A stretch of 64,000 nucleotides of DNA. Source: Micromonospora gifhornensis. GTDB taxonomy: Bacteria; Actinomycetota; Actinomycetes; Mycobacteriales; Micromonosporaceae. Below are positions 45,396 to 54,270 of the stretch, piece after piece. The translations under genes were made by a program, and so were the position numbers. How positions within the stretch are numbered: the stretch's first letter is position 1; every line of letters starts with the position of its first letter. The stretch covers positions 1-64,000 of the forward strand of contig NZ_BOPA01000012.1 of the NCBI RefSeq assembly GCF_016863515.1. The letters run 5' to 3'. The notes beneath the pieces are model-generated. The model worked only from the letters and a program-made list of their open reading frames with translations, ran no database searches and had not been told where the DNA came from.

Positions 45396-46457
45396 TCACT
45401 CATAGCGGATCCTCGGGTCGAGCACGGCGTACAGCAGGTCGACCAGCAGGTTGGCGATCAGAACGACAAGCACCAGCATGGTCACCACACCGACCACGAC
45501 TGATGATTCGCCGCTCCGGGCGGAGAACGTCACCAGTCGACCGATGCCGGGAACGTTGAAGATCGTTTCGGTGACCACCGCACCCGCCATCGCCGCACCG
45601 ATGTCGACGCCGAGGAAGGTGATCACCGGGATCAGCGAGTTGCGCAGCGTGTGCACGCCGATGACCCGCTTGTTCGTCAGGCCCTTGGCCTTGGCGGTCC
45701 GGACGTAGTCGGCCCGGATGTTCTCCATGATGCTGGTGCGGGTGAGCCGGGCCGTGGTGGCCAGCGACACCGCGCCGAGCACCATGCCGGGAATGATCAG
45801 GCTGGCGAACGGATAGTCGGCCTTGAAGCCGGGCGTGAAGATACCCGCAGAGATCAGATCGGGAACCCAGTCCTGGCCCCGTAGGACGTTGCCGAACTTG
45901 ACCCCGACGAATTCCCGCACCACCACGCCGAGCACGAAGATCGGCACCGAGATGATGAAGACCGTGCTGATCTTGACCATGTAGTCGAGGAAGCTGCCGC
46001 CGCGCAGACCGGCCAGCACACCAGCGGCGATACCCACGACCGCCTCGAAGATGATCGCGATCACCAGCAGCTTGAGAGTGAACGGGATGGCGTCGGCCAC
46101 CAGGTCCGTGACCTCACGCTGACGCAGGTTGATGCCGAAGTCGAAGCGGAAGAAGATGTTGCCCAGGCGGTCGAAGAAGAGACCCGGCTCCAAGCTGGTG
46201 CCCAGCCAGCCGTTGCCGTCCGCCGCTACGCGCCAGAGGCAGGGATCACCCTTGCGACTCAGGCATGGGTCACCGTAACCGAGCCGCTCGGTGAGCGCCT
46301 GCAACTGGGCGGGGGAGGGGGTCCGGTCGCCGAACATGGCCCGGACCGGGTTCCCGCTGAACTGGATGGCCAGCGAGGTGATGTAGTGAAGCAGGAACAT
46401 GGTGCCCAGCACGGTGGGGATGAACTGGAGCAACCGTCGAATGACGTAGCGCCCCAT
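45396..46457 (-). CDS. Peptide ABC transporter permease (DppB-like, system 2)
   Basis: 353 residues from ATG 46457. It has the family N-terminus MGRYVIRRLLQFIPTVLGTMF and the EAA loop NIRADYVRTAKAKGLTNKRV. Between the first and second helices is a longer extracytoplasmic region than in system 1, with two cysteines (YGDPCLSRKGDPCLWRV), possibly a disulfide. Upstream is the binding-protein gene, about 106 bp away. Confidence 0.92.
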   Translation of the reverse strand: MGRYVIRRLLQFIPTVLGTMFLLHYITSLAIQFSGNPVRAMFGDRTPSPAQLQALTERLGYGDPCLSRKGDPCLWRVAADGNGWLGTSLEPGLFFDRLGNIFFRFDFGINLRQREVTDLVADAIPFTLKLLVIAIIFEAVVGIAAGVLAGLRGGSFLDYMVKISTVFIISVPIFVLGVVVREFVGVKFGNVLRGQDWVPDLISAGIFTPGFKADYPFASLIIPGMVLGAVSLATTARLTRTSIMENIRADYVRTAKAKGLTNKRVIGVHTLRNSLIPVITFLGVDIGAAMAGAVVTETIFNVPGIGRLVTFSARSGESSVVVGVVTMLVLVVLIANLLVDLLYAVLDPRIRYE

Positions 46458-46563
46458 CTCGGGGTCTCCTCTCGGCGCTGACGTGGCGGCAACGATCACC
46501 CTGGTGAGGTGACCGTTACCGCCACGTCGTATTACGGCTGGGTCAGGAGCCTGAAGCTCACTT

Positions 46564-48195
46564 CTACTTCAGAGAGGTCGCTGCGTAGTCCGCGTCGGAA
46601 ACGGCGTTCCAGACGAACTGGTCGACGTTCTCGCTGTAGATGGCACCAACCTTGTTGAACCACATCGGGATGACCGGCAGGTCCTCACCGATCAGGTCCT
46701 CCGCCTTCTGGTAGGACGGGATCGCGGCCTGGATCGAGTCGGCCGAGTCACCCTCCTTCATCGCGGCGTCGAACGCGGGGTTGCTGTAGGTCGAGTTGTT
46801 GCTGCCCGAACCCGTGCCGTAGAGCGGGTAGAGGAAGGTCTCCATGAACGGGTAGTCCGGGCCCCAGCCGAGCCGGAATCCACCGGTGAACTTCTTCTGG
46901 TCCGCGGTCTCGAGGTACTCGGCGAACTGCAGGTTGACCTTCAGCTCGTAGTCGATACCCAGGGCGTCCTTGATCTGGTCACCGACGGCCTGCAGCCACC
47001 CCTCGTGACCGGCGCCGGCGTTGGCCCACAGGACCAGCTTCTCACCGGCCGGCCAGCCGCCAGCCTCGGCGAGCAGCTGCTTGGCCTTCTCGACGTCCTT
47101 GGTGCAGTACTTGCAGACGTCGGTGCGGGCACCCTCGAAGGTCGGGGCGACGAAGCCGGTGGCCGGGGTGAACCGGCCGTCGAAGACGGCGTCGATGATC
47201 GACTGGCGGTCGATCGACAGCGAGAGCGCCTGACGGATCCGCTTGTCCTTGAAGTTGTCCTGGTACAGCGGCATGCCGACGTAGGTGAAGCTGTCACCCG
47301 GCTGCTCGTACATGCGGTCGCCGTAGGTGGCCTTGGCCTCCTTGTAGCGGGCCGGCGGCACGGTGTACATCACGTCCAGCTCGCCGGCCTGGAAGGCGGC
47401 GTAACCGGCGTCGACGTCGGCGAAGATCTTGTACTCGATACGGTCCGGCTTGCCGGGCTCACCCTTCCAGGTGTCGCTGCGAACCACGTTGATCGCAACG
47501 TTGTGCTGCCAGCTGCCGTCCATCTTGTACGGGCCGTTACCGATCGGCTTCTCGTTGCAGGCCGCGATGTCGGCGATGCACGCCTCGGCCATCGGGAAGA
47601 AGCCCGGGTAGCCGATGGTGGTCGGGAAGCCGGAGAACGGAGCCTCCAGCTCGACGGTGAAGGTCAGGTCGTCGACCTTCTTGAGGCCGGAGAGCTCCTT
47701 GGCCTTCGGCTCCGGGGCCTTCTGCGGGCCGTCGCCGTCCGGGTCGGTGGACTGGACGTCCTTGATGCCGGCGATCCGCTTCATGAAGTAACCGTTGTTC
47801 TGGGTGTTCGGGCTGTAGGCCGCGAAGTTCCAGGAACGGATGAAGGCGTCAGCGTTGACGGGCTCGCCGTTGTCGAAGGTGTAGCCGCTCTTGATCTTGA
47901 TGGTCCAGAGCTTCTGGTCGTCCGACTCGACCGACTCGGCCAGGTCCATCTCGACCGCGGAGGTCTGGGCGTTGTACTTCACCAGACCACGGAAGAGCGA
48001 ACGGATCACGTACAGCGACGGCTCGTCGTCACCACCGGAGGGCGTCAGGAACGCCGGCTCCGCGTTGTAGACGCGCAACGTGCCGCCGGTCGAGCCGGCG
48101 TCGTCATTGTCGTTGTCGCTACTGCCGCCGCAGGCAGTGGCCAACATGGCGGTGGCGGTCGCCGCGACCGCCACCTTCAGGAATTTCCCGCGCAT
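46564..48195 (-). CDS. Peptide ABC transporter substrate-binding lipoprotein (system 2)
   Basis: 543 residues. The signal peptide ends at lipobox LATAC (Cys near residue 22), followed by a Gly/Ser/Asp/Asn linker. SBP family 5 fold: LWTIKIKSGYTFDNGEPVNADAFI and IRQALSLSIDRQSIID. Extra cysteines (CIADIAACNEK; CKYCTKDV) may form disulfides; the system 1 counterpart has fewer. It is first in the leftward operon and is preceded by GGAGG. Confidence 0.93.
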   Translation of the reverse strand: MRGKFLKVAVAATATAMLATACGGSSDNDNDDAGSTGGTLRVYNAEPAFLTPSGGDDEPSLYVIRSLFRGLVKYNAQTSAVEMDLAESVESDDQKLWTIKIKSGYTFDNGEPVNADAFIRSWNFAAYSPNTQNNGYFMKRIAGIKDVQSTDPDGDGPQKAPEPKAKELSGLKKVDDLTFTVELEAPFSGFPTTIGYPGFFPMAEACIADIAACNEKPIGNGPYKMDGSWQHNVAINVVRSDTWKGEPGKPDRIEYKIFADVDAGYAAFQAGELDVMYTVPPARYKEAKATYGDRMYEQPGDSFTYVGMPLYQDNFKDKRIRQALSLSIDRQSIIDAVFDGRFTPATGFVAPTFEGARTDVCKYCTKDVEKAKQLLAEAGGWPAGEKLVLWANAGAGHEGWLQAVGDQIKDALGIDYELKVNLQFAEYLETADQKKFTGGFRLGWGPDYPFMETFLYPLYGTGSGSNNSTYSNPAFDAAMKEGDSADSIQAAIPSYQKAEDLIGEDLPVIPMWFNKVGAIYSENVDQFVWNAVSDADYAATSLK

Positions 48196-48557
48196 GGGAG
48201 TGCCTCCTCAGGGCGCTCGGCTCACGAGGGGGTTGTGAGGTGCCTGCCACTGTGACACCAAATGCGCCCAAGCCGGAAGGCGTGTTATCAAGCCGATACC
48301 CGCCCGGGACGGTGCCGACATCCGCCTGGAGGCGAATTCGTTTCACCCCAGATGCATGGTATGACCTGCCCGTCAACGGCTTTTCGCGCCCGAATGGGGG
48401 ATTGGCAGGGGGGCGTTATTGATCTCTGTGACGGTGGGAAATCAGAACGTGAGTCCGGCCACTTGTAGCGGGAGGCTACCCGAAAGTAGGAGGCCGCAAC
48501 CAGACGTCACGGCGCGCAGACGGGCCGGGTGACCGGCCCGTCGACCCCGCCGATCGG
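48196..48557. promoter_or_regulatory. Region between peptide importer 2 and the response-regulator gene
   Basis: 362 bp. It carries the promoter of the binding-protein gene (leftward) and the 3' flank of the response-regulator gene (also leftward). A -35-like TTGATA lies near 48290 on the minus strand, but its -10 is poor. No gene is supported. Confidence 0.35.
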
Positions 48558-49247
48558 TCAGACGAGTCGCCGGTCCGCGGCCCACCGGGACAGCTCGTAC
48601 CGGTTGGACATCTGGAGCTTGCGCAACACGTTCGAGACGTGCGTCTCCACCGTCTTGATCGAGATGTACAGCTCCCGGGCGATCTCCTTGTACGCGTACC
48701 CACGGGCCAGCAGCCGCAGCACCTCGCGTTCGCGGTTGGTCAGCTGGTCCAGCTCGGGATCCGCGACCGGGGCGTCCGGGCGGGCGGCGAAGGCGTCCAG
48801 CACGAAGCCGGCCAGCCGTGGACTGAACACCGCGTCCCCGTCGGCCACCCGGCGGATCGCCGCGGCCAGCTCGTCCGGGGAGATCGTCTTGGTCACGTAG
48901 CCCCGGGCACCGGCCCGGATCAGCCCGATCACGTCCTCTGCGGCGTCGGAGACGCTGAGCGCCAGGAAACGCACCTGCGGGTGGCTGCGCCGCATCGCCT
49001 CCAGCACCGCCCGACCGCCACCGTCCGGCATGTGTACGTCGAGCAGGACGACGTCGGGTTCGGTGGCGGCGATCCGGCTGACCGCCTCGGCCACCGTGCT
49101 CGCCTCGCCGACCACCTCGACGTGTGCCCCCAGCTCAGCGCGGACACCGGCCCGGAACATGGCGTGGTCGTCGACCAGAAACACCCGCAACCGCTCTGCT
49201 CCGGCGTCGTTCGGCTCCACCGGTCGCGTCGACTGCTCAGCCATCAT
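48558..49247 (-). CDS. LuxR-type response regulator (LiaR-like)
   Basis: 229 residues. The receiver domain (about 18-135) begins LRVFLVDDHAMFRAGVRAEL, with the phospho-acceptor Asp in VVLLDVHMPDGG and the Lys in VTKTISPDEL. The C-terminal LuxR helix-turn-helix (about 160-225) has LTNREREVLRLLARGYAYKEIA. Its ATG overlaps the kinase stop (ATGA), so the pair is co-translated. With the PspC-LiaF gene opposite, it forms a LiaFSR-like envelope-stress module. Confidence 0.92.
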   Translation of the reverse strand: MMAEQSTRPVEPNDAGAERLRVFLVDDHAMFRAGVRAELGAHVEVVGEASTVAEAVSRIAATEPDVVLLDVHMPDGGGRAVLEAMRRSHPQVRFLALSVSDAAEDVIGLIRAGARGYVTKTISPDELAAAIRRVADGDAVFSPRLAGFVLDAFAARPDAPVADPELDQLTNREREVLRLLARGYAYKEIARELYISIKTVETHVSNVLRKLQMSNRYELSRWAADRRLV

Positions 49248-50494
49248 CTGTCCCTCTCCGCAGTGGCCGAGTCCCGGGCGATCGGCAAGATCAACCGGAC
49301 CTCGGTCCCCTCCCCCGGCCGGGAGCGGATCTCCGCCCGGCCGCCGTGCCGCTTCATCCGTCCGATGATCGAGCCTCGGACCCCGTGCCGGTGATCCTCC
49401 ACGGTATCCGGGTCGAACCCGGCACCCCGATCCCGTACGAAGACACTGACCTGTTCGGGTTCGACCTCGGCGTACAGCGAGACGGTCTGCACCCCGGCGT
49501 GCCGAGCGGCGTTCACCAGCGCCTCGCGGGCGGCGGCGACCAGCGCGCCCACCCGTTCGTCGGTCTCCCGGTCGCCGACCACCACCGCCTCGACCGTGAT
49601 CGCGAAGGTGTCCTCGACCTCGGCCGCCGCCTGCTCCAACGCCGCCGCGAAGCGTTCCGTCGGCGACGCGGTGGGCTTGTAGAGCCAGTTGCGCAACGAG
49701 CGCTCCTGGCCCCGGGCGAGCCGCTGCACCATCTTGACGTCACTAGCGTTGCGCTGGATCAACGCCAGGGTGTGCAGCACCTGGTCGTGCACCATGGCCG
49801 CCAGCTCGGCCCGCTCCTGCTCGCGGATGCGGCCCTCCCGCTCCGACCGGAGCTGGTTCCAGGTCCGCCAGAGCACCGGCGCGGCCACCACTCCCACCCC
49901 GGCCAGCCCGACCAGGGCGAAGATGACCCCGTTGACCACGGCATCGAGGTTCTGGGCCGGGGAGTACACGGCGGCGACCCCGATGATGCCGACCGCGACC
50001 AGCACCCCACCACCGACGAAGCGGAGCACGAAGGCCCGCCGGTCGCTCTCCTCGACCACCGCGCTGAGCCACGGCACCGGCATCGACTCGTTCCACTGAC
50101 GCCGCCGCTCCGGCCCGGACTGGTGCCATATCACTCCGGCGCCGACCGCGATGATCGCGACCAGCCAGCCGGCCGTGCCGGCCACCCCGACCGAGTCGAA
50201 GACCAACACCTGGATCAGCAGTACGCCCAGCCCGATCGCCACGAACGGCAGCAACTGGGTGACGTCCCGACGCGGTGGCGCCGCGGTGTCACCGGGACGC
50301 AGCGGGACGACGGCCCAGAAGGCGGCGTACAGCAGCAGACCGAGACCGCTCAGGCCGAGCAGCACCATGAAGGCGACCCGGACCCGGACCACCGGAACAC
50401 CGAGGTGCTCGGCGATGCCAGCGGCCACCCCGGCGGCCATGCGGTCCTTCGGGTCTCGGTAGAGACGGGGTGGCTGACTCACGGTACTGATCAC
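49244..50494 (-). CDS. Sensor histidine kinase with PspC domain (LiaS-like)
   Basis: 416 residues from GTG 50494. An N-terminal PspC domain (about 8-70: RMAAGVAAGIAEHLGVPVVRVRVAF) is followed by about four further membrane segments, then a HisKA_3-type dimerisation helix with the phospho-His in AAMVHDQVLHTLALIQ and a HATPase domain (REALVNAARHAG; DRGAGFD; GHRHG-like). PspC plus kinase fusions sense envelope state. The cognate regulator is encoded downstream with a 4-bp overlap. Confidence 0.92.
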   Translation of the reverse strand: MISTVSQPPRLYRDPKDRMAAGVAAGIAEHLGVPVVRVRVAFMVLLGLSGLGLLLYAAFWAVVPLRPGDTAAPPRRDVTQLLPFVAIGLGVLLIQVLVFDSVGVAGTAGWLVAIIAVGAGVIWHQSGPERRRQWNESMPVPWLSAVVEESDRRAFVLRFVGGGVLVAVGIIGVAAVYSPAQNLDAVVNGVIFALVGLAGVGVVAAPVLWRTWNQLRSEREGRIREQERAELAAMVHDQVLHTLALIQRNASDVKMVQRLARGQERSLRNWLYKPTASPTERFAAALEQAAAEVEDTFAITVEAVVVGDRETDERVGALVAAAREALVNAARHAGVQTVSLYAEVEPEQVSVFVRDRGAGFDPDTVEDHRHGVRGSIIGRMKRHGGRAEIRSRPGEGTEVRLILPIARDSATAERDR

Positions 50495-50675
50495 GGACTC
50501 CCTGGGCAGGACCTGCGCCGGATACGCTGGGGTTGCGGCCCAGGTTGATCGTCACACGCAGGGCGAACGGTCGACCACGGGGACGCCCCGGAGATTGCGG
50601 GCCGCAGGATCTCAGGGTGGGGTCAGGGTCGCATCCTGAGGTCGTTCGGGCATCGGGCCGCGCAGGATCGAAGAC

Positions 50676-52394
50676 ATGACCGACGACGCTGCGCAGCCGA
50701 ACCGACCGGAGCCGACGGACGCGGGCACGACACCGCCGACCGCGTCGCCCGGCGCGGCCGCCGCACCGGCGGGCGCGACCGGGGACGGCGCGGCAGCACC
50801 GGGCACCCCACCGATGCCCAGCGCGCAGACCGCCTCCAGCGCCCCCACAGCGCCCGCCGGGCCCGGGCCGGCAAGCGCTCCCGGGTACGACCAGACCGCA
50901 CCACCCCCCGGTGGCGGCTCGCCCAGCGCCCCACCGCCTCCCGGCGGTGCCGGGGGACCCTATGGAGGTGCCGGCGGATCGTACGGAGGTGCCGGCGGAC
51001 CTCACGGAGGTGCGGGGTTCACCTCGCGGTACGGGCTCGTCCGTCCTCGCGACGGTCGCTACCTGGCCGGCGTCTGCGCCGCCATCGGCCGGGCCACCAA
51101 CACCGATCCGGTGCTCTGGCGGGTGCTGCTCGCGGTGCTCGGCTTCTTCGGTGGCGTCGGCATCCTGATCTACGTCATCGGCTGGTTGATCATCCCGGGA
51201 GAGGGCGACACGGCCTCGCCGGTCGAGTCGATGCTGGGCCGGGGCAGGTCCAGCATGTCCCCGGTCACCGTGATCGTGCTCAGCATCCTGGTCGCGGTGG
51301 CCTTCGGCTACATCGTCACCGACGCGTTCCGCGCGGTGCTGCTCGGCGCGGCCATCCTGGTCGGCGGGGCGTTGCTGCTCAACCGCCAGCAACACCAGCC
51401 GCAGCCCGAGCCGACGCCGATGACCACACCGCCGAGTGCACCGGTCCCGCCGGTCAGCTATCCCGCCCCCAGCGTGTACTCACCGGCGTACGCCGCCAGC
51501 ACCCAGACCAGGACCCACATCCCGCCGTACGTCCCGCCCTACAGCCCGGTCCCCCCGCCCGGTACGCCCTCCACCGCAGCGCCGAGAGAACCGAACATGC
51601 CTCCCTCCCCCACGCCGCCCTGGCCGACGACGAGCACGCAGAGCGCACCGCTGGGTCCGCCGCCCCCCGCGCCGCTACCGCCGACGTACCGTCCCCCGTT
51701 CGCCCCGCACGGCCCGTACGCCGGGCGGACCATGGCACCGCCACCGCCGCAGGCGCCGCCCAAACCGCCGAAGAAGCCACGCGAGCGGTCCGCCCTGGGC
51801 GCGGTGACGTTCTCGCTGATCTTCGTCGCGCTGGGTCTGGTGGTCGTGCTCGACCTGCTGAACGTCTTCCGGATCGGCGCCTCGGCCTACTTCGCGGCGG
51901 CGCTCGCCGTGATCGGTCTCGGCCTGCTGGTGGGTACCTGGTTCGGTCGGGCCCGCTGGCTGATCGCGCTCGGCCTGGTCACCGCCGCGGCGCTCGCGGT
52001 GGCGACCGTCGCCGAGTCGTACAACCGGCTCGGTGGCATCGACGGCGCGGTCGTCTGGGCCCCGACCAACCACCGCGAACTGGCGCTGCGGTACGAGCAG
52101 AGCTTCGACGACGCGGTGCTCGACCTGCGCGCGATCGACTTCAGCCAGCTGGACACCGAGGTCACCGTCGTCATCAACTTCGGTGAAGCCACCGTGCTTG
52201 TGCCCCCGAACGTGGACGTGACGACCGTGACCCAGGTCACCGCCGGTGACGCGGACATCTTCGGTGAGCAGCGCGGCTGGGGTCGGGACAACCACCGCAG
52301 GGAGATCGTCGATCTCGGTCCGGACGGGCCGGGCGGCGGAAAGCTACGCCTGAACCTGCACGTGAACGCCGGAAAGATGGAGGTGACCCGATGA
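50676..52394 (+). CDS. PspC domain protein with LiaF-like C-terminus
   Basis: 572 residues. A Pro/Ala/Gly-rich disordered N-terminus (about 1-115, with repeated GGAGGPYGGAGG) precedes a PspC domain (about 120-185: RDGRYLAGVCAAIGRATNTD), several membrane helices, a second Pro-rich stretch (about 250-365) and more helices. The C-terminus (about 470-572) resembles LiaF/DUF2154-type beta repeats (FSQLDTEVTVVINFGEATVLVP). In LiaFSR systems LiaF restrains the kinase; this protein is encoded divergently from such a kinase, 181 bp away. Confidence 0.85.
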   Translation: MTDDAAQPNRPEPTDAGTTPPTASPGAAAAPAGATGDGAAAPGTPPMPSAQTASSAPTAPAGPGPASAPGYDQTAPPPGGGSPSAPPPPGGAGGPYGGAGGSYGGAGGPHGGAGFTSRYGLVRPRDGRYLAGVCAAIGRATNTDPVLWRVLLAVLGFFGGVGILIYVIGWLIIPGEGDTASPVESMLGRGRSSMSPVTVIVLSILVAVAFGYIVTDAFRAVLLGAAILVGGALLLNRQQHQPQPEPTPMTTPPSAPVPPVSYPAPSVYSPAYAASTQTRTHIPPYVPPYSPVPPPGTPSTAAPREPNMPPSPTPPWPTTSTQSAPLGPPPPAPLPPTYRPPFAPHGPYAGRTMAPPPPQAPPKPPKKPRERSALGAVTFSLIFVALGLVVVLDLLNVFRIGASAYFAAALAVIGLGLLVGTWFGRARWLIALGLVTAAALAVATVAESYNRLGGIDGAVVWAPTNHRELALRYEQSFDDAVLDLRAIDFSQLDTEVTVVINFGEATVLVPPNVDVTTVTQVTAGDADIFGEQRGWGRDNHRREIVDLGPDGPGGGKLRLNLHVNAGKMEVTR

Positions 52395-52774
52395 GGGCAC
52401 ACCGCACCGACCTGGTGTCGTTCGCCTTCGGGCTGCTCTTCGTCGCGCTCGCCGCGTGGTGGCTGCTCGCCCAGGTGGTCGGCCTCGTGCTGCCACCGGT
52501 GGGCTGGTTCCTCGCCGGCGGGCTGATCCTGATCGGTCTCCTCGGCCTCGTCGGCGCGCTGCGTTCCAGCAAGCAGGCCAACCAGCCGGAGCAGCCCGGT
52601 CCGGGCACCGAAGACTCGGGCGCGGCCGGTACCGACGGGCCCGAGGCGACGGACGCCCAGCGACACGAGGGCTCGGGTACGGGTACCGATGTGGACCGGA
52701 GCACCGATGACGACCGTACGCTCGATCTGGCCGACGACGCGGACCTGCCGCGGCGGCGAGGCCCGGCTGCCTGA
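52391..52774 (+). CDS. Small membrane protein with acidic tail, coupled to the PspC-LiaF gene
   Basis: 127 residues. Two membrane segments (about 9-32 and 36-56), then a hydrophilic acidic tail of about 70 residues (VDRSTDDDRTLDLADDADLP). Its ATG overlaps the previous stop (ATGA), so it is co-translated with the LiaF-like protein and is probably part of that module. No family is recognised. Confidence 0.75.
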   Translation: MRAHRTDLVSFAFGLLFVALAAWWLLAQVVGLVLPPVGWFLAGGLILIGLLGLVGALRSSKQANQPEQPGPGTEDSGAAGTDGPEATDAQRHEGSGTGTDVDRSTDDDRTLDLADDADLPRRRGPAA

Positions 52775-52961
52775 CCATGCGACAGCGGCGGTGGGCCGCC
52801 TATGCTGGCCGGTGTGCTCCCGCCATCGCCGGCCGGCCCACGTCGCGGGGCATCCCGCGCGGGTCAGCCGGTCCGCGCGGGCCGCTCGCGGCCGGGCCGA
52901 CCTCGCCGCCGAGCGGTGATCTCGCGTCAGTCGCCTCTATCCCGTCAGGAGCCCGTTGCAG

Positions 52962-54209
52962 ATGACCCAGTTCCCCGGCGTGCGTGCCGCCGGCCGGTCC
53001 GGCCCGGTCCGCCTCGGCGAGCGTGCCGCCCGCACCCTCGTCGCCGAGCTCGCCCGGATCAACGACCCCAAGGCCGCGCTGCTGGTCGGCGCGGCACCGG
53101 AGTCCGCGGTGATGGCCGCGGCCATCGAAGCGCTGCTGCCTGGCGACACCCTCACCGTGGTGCCGGCCGAGTCGGTCAGCCCCACGGCCCTGCGTGAGCA
53201 CGTCAGCGCCCAGGGACGCTGGGTCGCCGATCGGGTCCGCGTGGTGGACAGCCTCGCCGAAGCCGAGCCGGCCGCGGTGGTCGTGGCCGGTGAGGCGCTG
53301 GCCGGCACCGCCGAGGAGGCGCGCGCGACCGTCGAGACGCTTACCAAGTACCTGGCCGACGGCGCGGTGTTGAGTGTGGCCACCGCCGTCGGCCGAACCG
53401 CCGGTGCCGCCGCAGAGTTGGAGCGCCAGGGCGCGCTGCACGGTGTCGGTGTCGACCTGGTGCTGCGAAACCCGGAGCCGGTACGCGTGTTCCGGCTCCG
53501 TTTCACCCCGACGGACGCGGCGGCGGCGGAGCGCCTCGCCCCGGCCTACCGGCCGTCGAGCGTGCCGGTGACCCGCGGCATGCACATCGACTCCAACGGC
53601 GTGGCCGCCGCCGGCATCGCCGTCGGGTTGGCCGCGCTGACCCGGCTGGCCCGGCCGAAGTCCAAGCTGTGGCTGGTGCCCGCGCTGGCCGCCGCGCCGG
53701 TGGCCGCCTTCTTCCGGGACCCCGAGCGGGATGTGCCGGAGGACCCGTCGGCGGTGGTCGCCGCTGCCGACGGCAAGGTCCTGTCGGTCCAGCGGCTGCA
53801 CGACGAGCGCTTCGGCGACGGCGAGTTCCTGCGGATCGCGGTCTTCCTGTCGGTGCTCGACGTGCACGTCAACCGTTCCCCGGTGGCCGGCAAGGTGGTC
53901 GACTACTTCGTCGCCGACGGCGGCTTCGTCAACGCGATGAAGCCGGACGCGGAGCACAACGTGGCCGCGTACACGGTGCTGGACACCACGCACGGCACGG
54001 TGGTGGTGGCGCAGCGGACCGGCCTGATCGCCCGGCGGATCGTGCAGCGGGCGCCGATCGGCACCCTGCTGGCACGCGGCGAGCGGTTCGGGCTGATCCG
54101 GTTCGGCTCGCGTACCGACGTCTACCTGCCCGTCGAGGCCGCGGACCCGCTGGTCGGGCCGGGCGACAAGGTGGTCGGCGGGTCGACCGTCATCGCCCGC
54201 TGGCGCTGA
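52962..54209 (+). CDS. psd: Phosphatidylserine decarboxylase with an extra N-terminal Rossmann-like domain
   Basis: 415 residues from ATG 52962, chosen because AGGAG is 10 bp upstream. The C-terminal half (about 200-415) is a PSD type A domain: VPVTRGMHIDSNGVAAAG, FFRDPERDVPED and the self-cleavage motif RFGSRTDVYLP near residue 388, where Gly-Ser is cut to make the pyruvoyl group. PSD makes phosphatidylethanolamine. The N-terminal half (about 1-195) has an alternating beta-alpha pattern (KAALLVGAAPESAVM; AVVVAGEALAG) that looks like a Rossmann or methyltransferase-like domain with degraded motifs. Convergent with pssA. Confidence 0.85.
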   Translation: MTQFPGVRAAGRSGPVRLGERAARTLVAELARINDPKAALLVGAAPESAVMAAAIEALLPGDTLTVVPAESVSPTALREHVSAQGRWVADRVRVVDSLAEAEPAAVVVAGEALAGTAEEARATVETLTKYLADGAVLSVATAVGRTAGAAAELERQGALHGVGVDLVLRNPEPVRVFRLRFTPTDAAAAERLAPAYRPSSVPVTRGMHIDSNGVAAAGIAVGLAALTRLARPKSKLWLVPALAAAPVAAFFRDPERDVPEDPSAVVAAADGKVLSVQRLHDERFGDGEFLRIAVFLSVLDVHVNRSPVAGKVVDYFVADGGFVNAMKPDAEHNVAAYTVLDTTHGTVVVAQRTGLIARRIVQRAPIGTLLARGERFGLIRFGSRTDVYLPVEAADPLVGPGDKVVGGSTVIARWR

Positions 54210-54224
54210 TCGGAAGCGAACGAC

Positions 54225-54256
54225 AAAGGGCGCCGCGGTCGACCGCGGCGCCCTTT
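54225..54256. terminator. Palindromic bidirectional terminator between psd and pssA
   Basis: AAAGGGCGCCGCGGTC and its exact complement adjoin (54225-54240, 54241-54256): 16 bp with a 4-nt TCGA loop at the tip. It lies 16 bp after psd and 14 bp before the end of pssA. Confidence 0.88.
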
Positions 54257-54270
54257 CGTCGGTACGGAGA

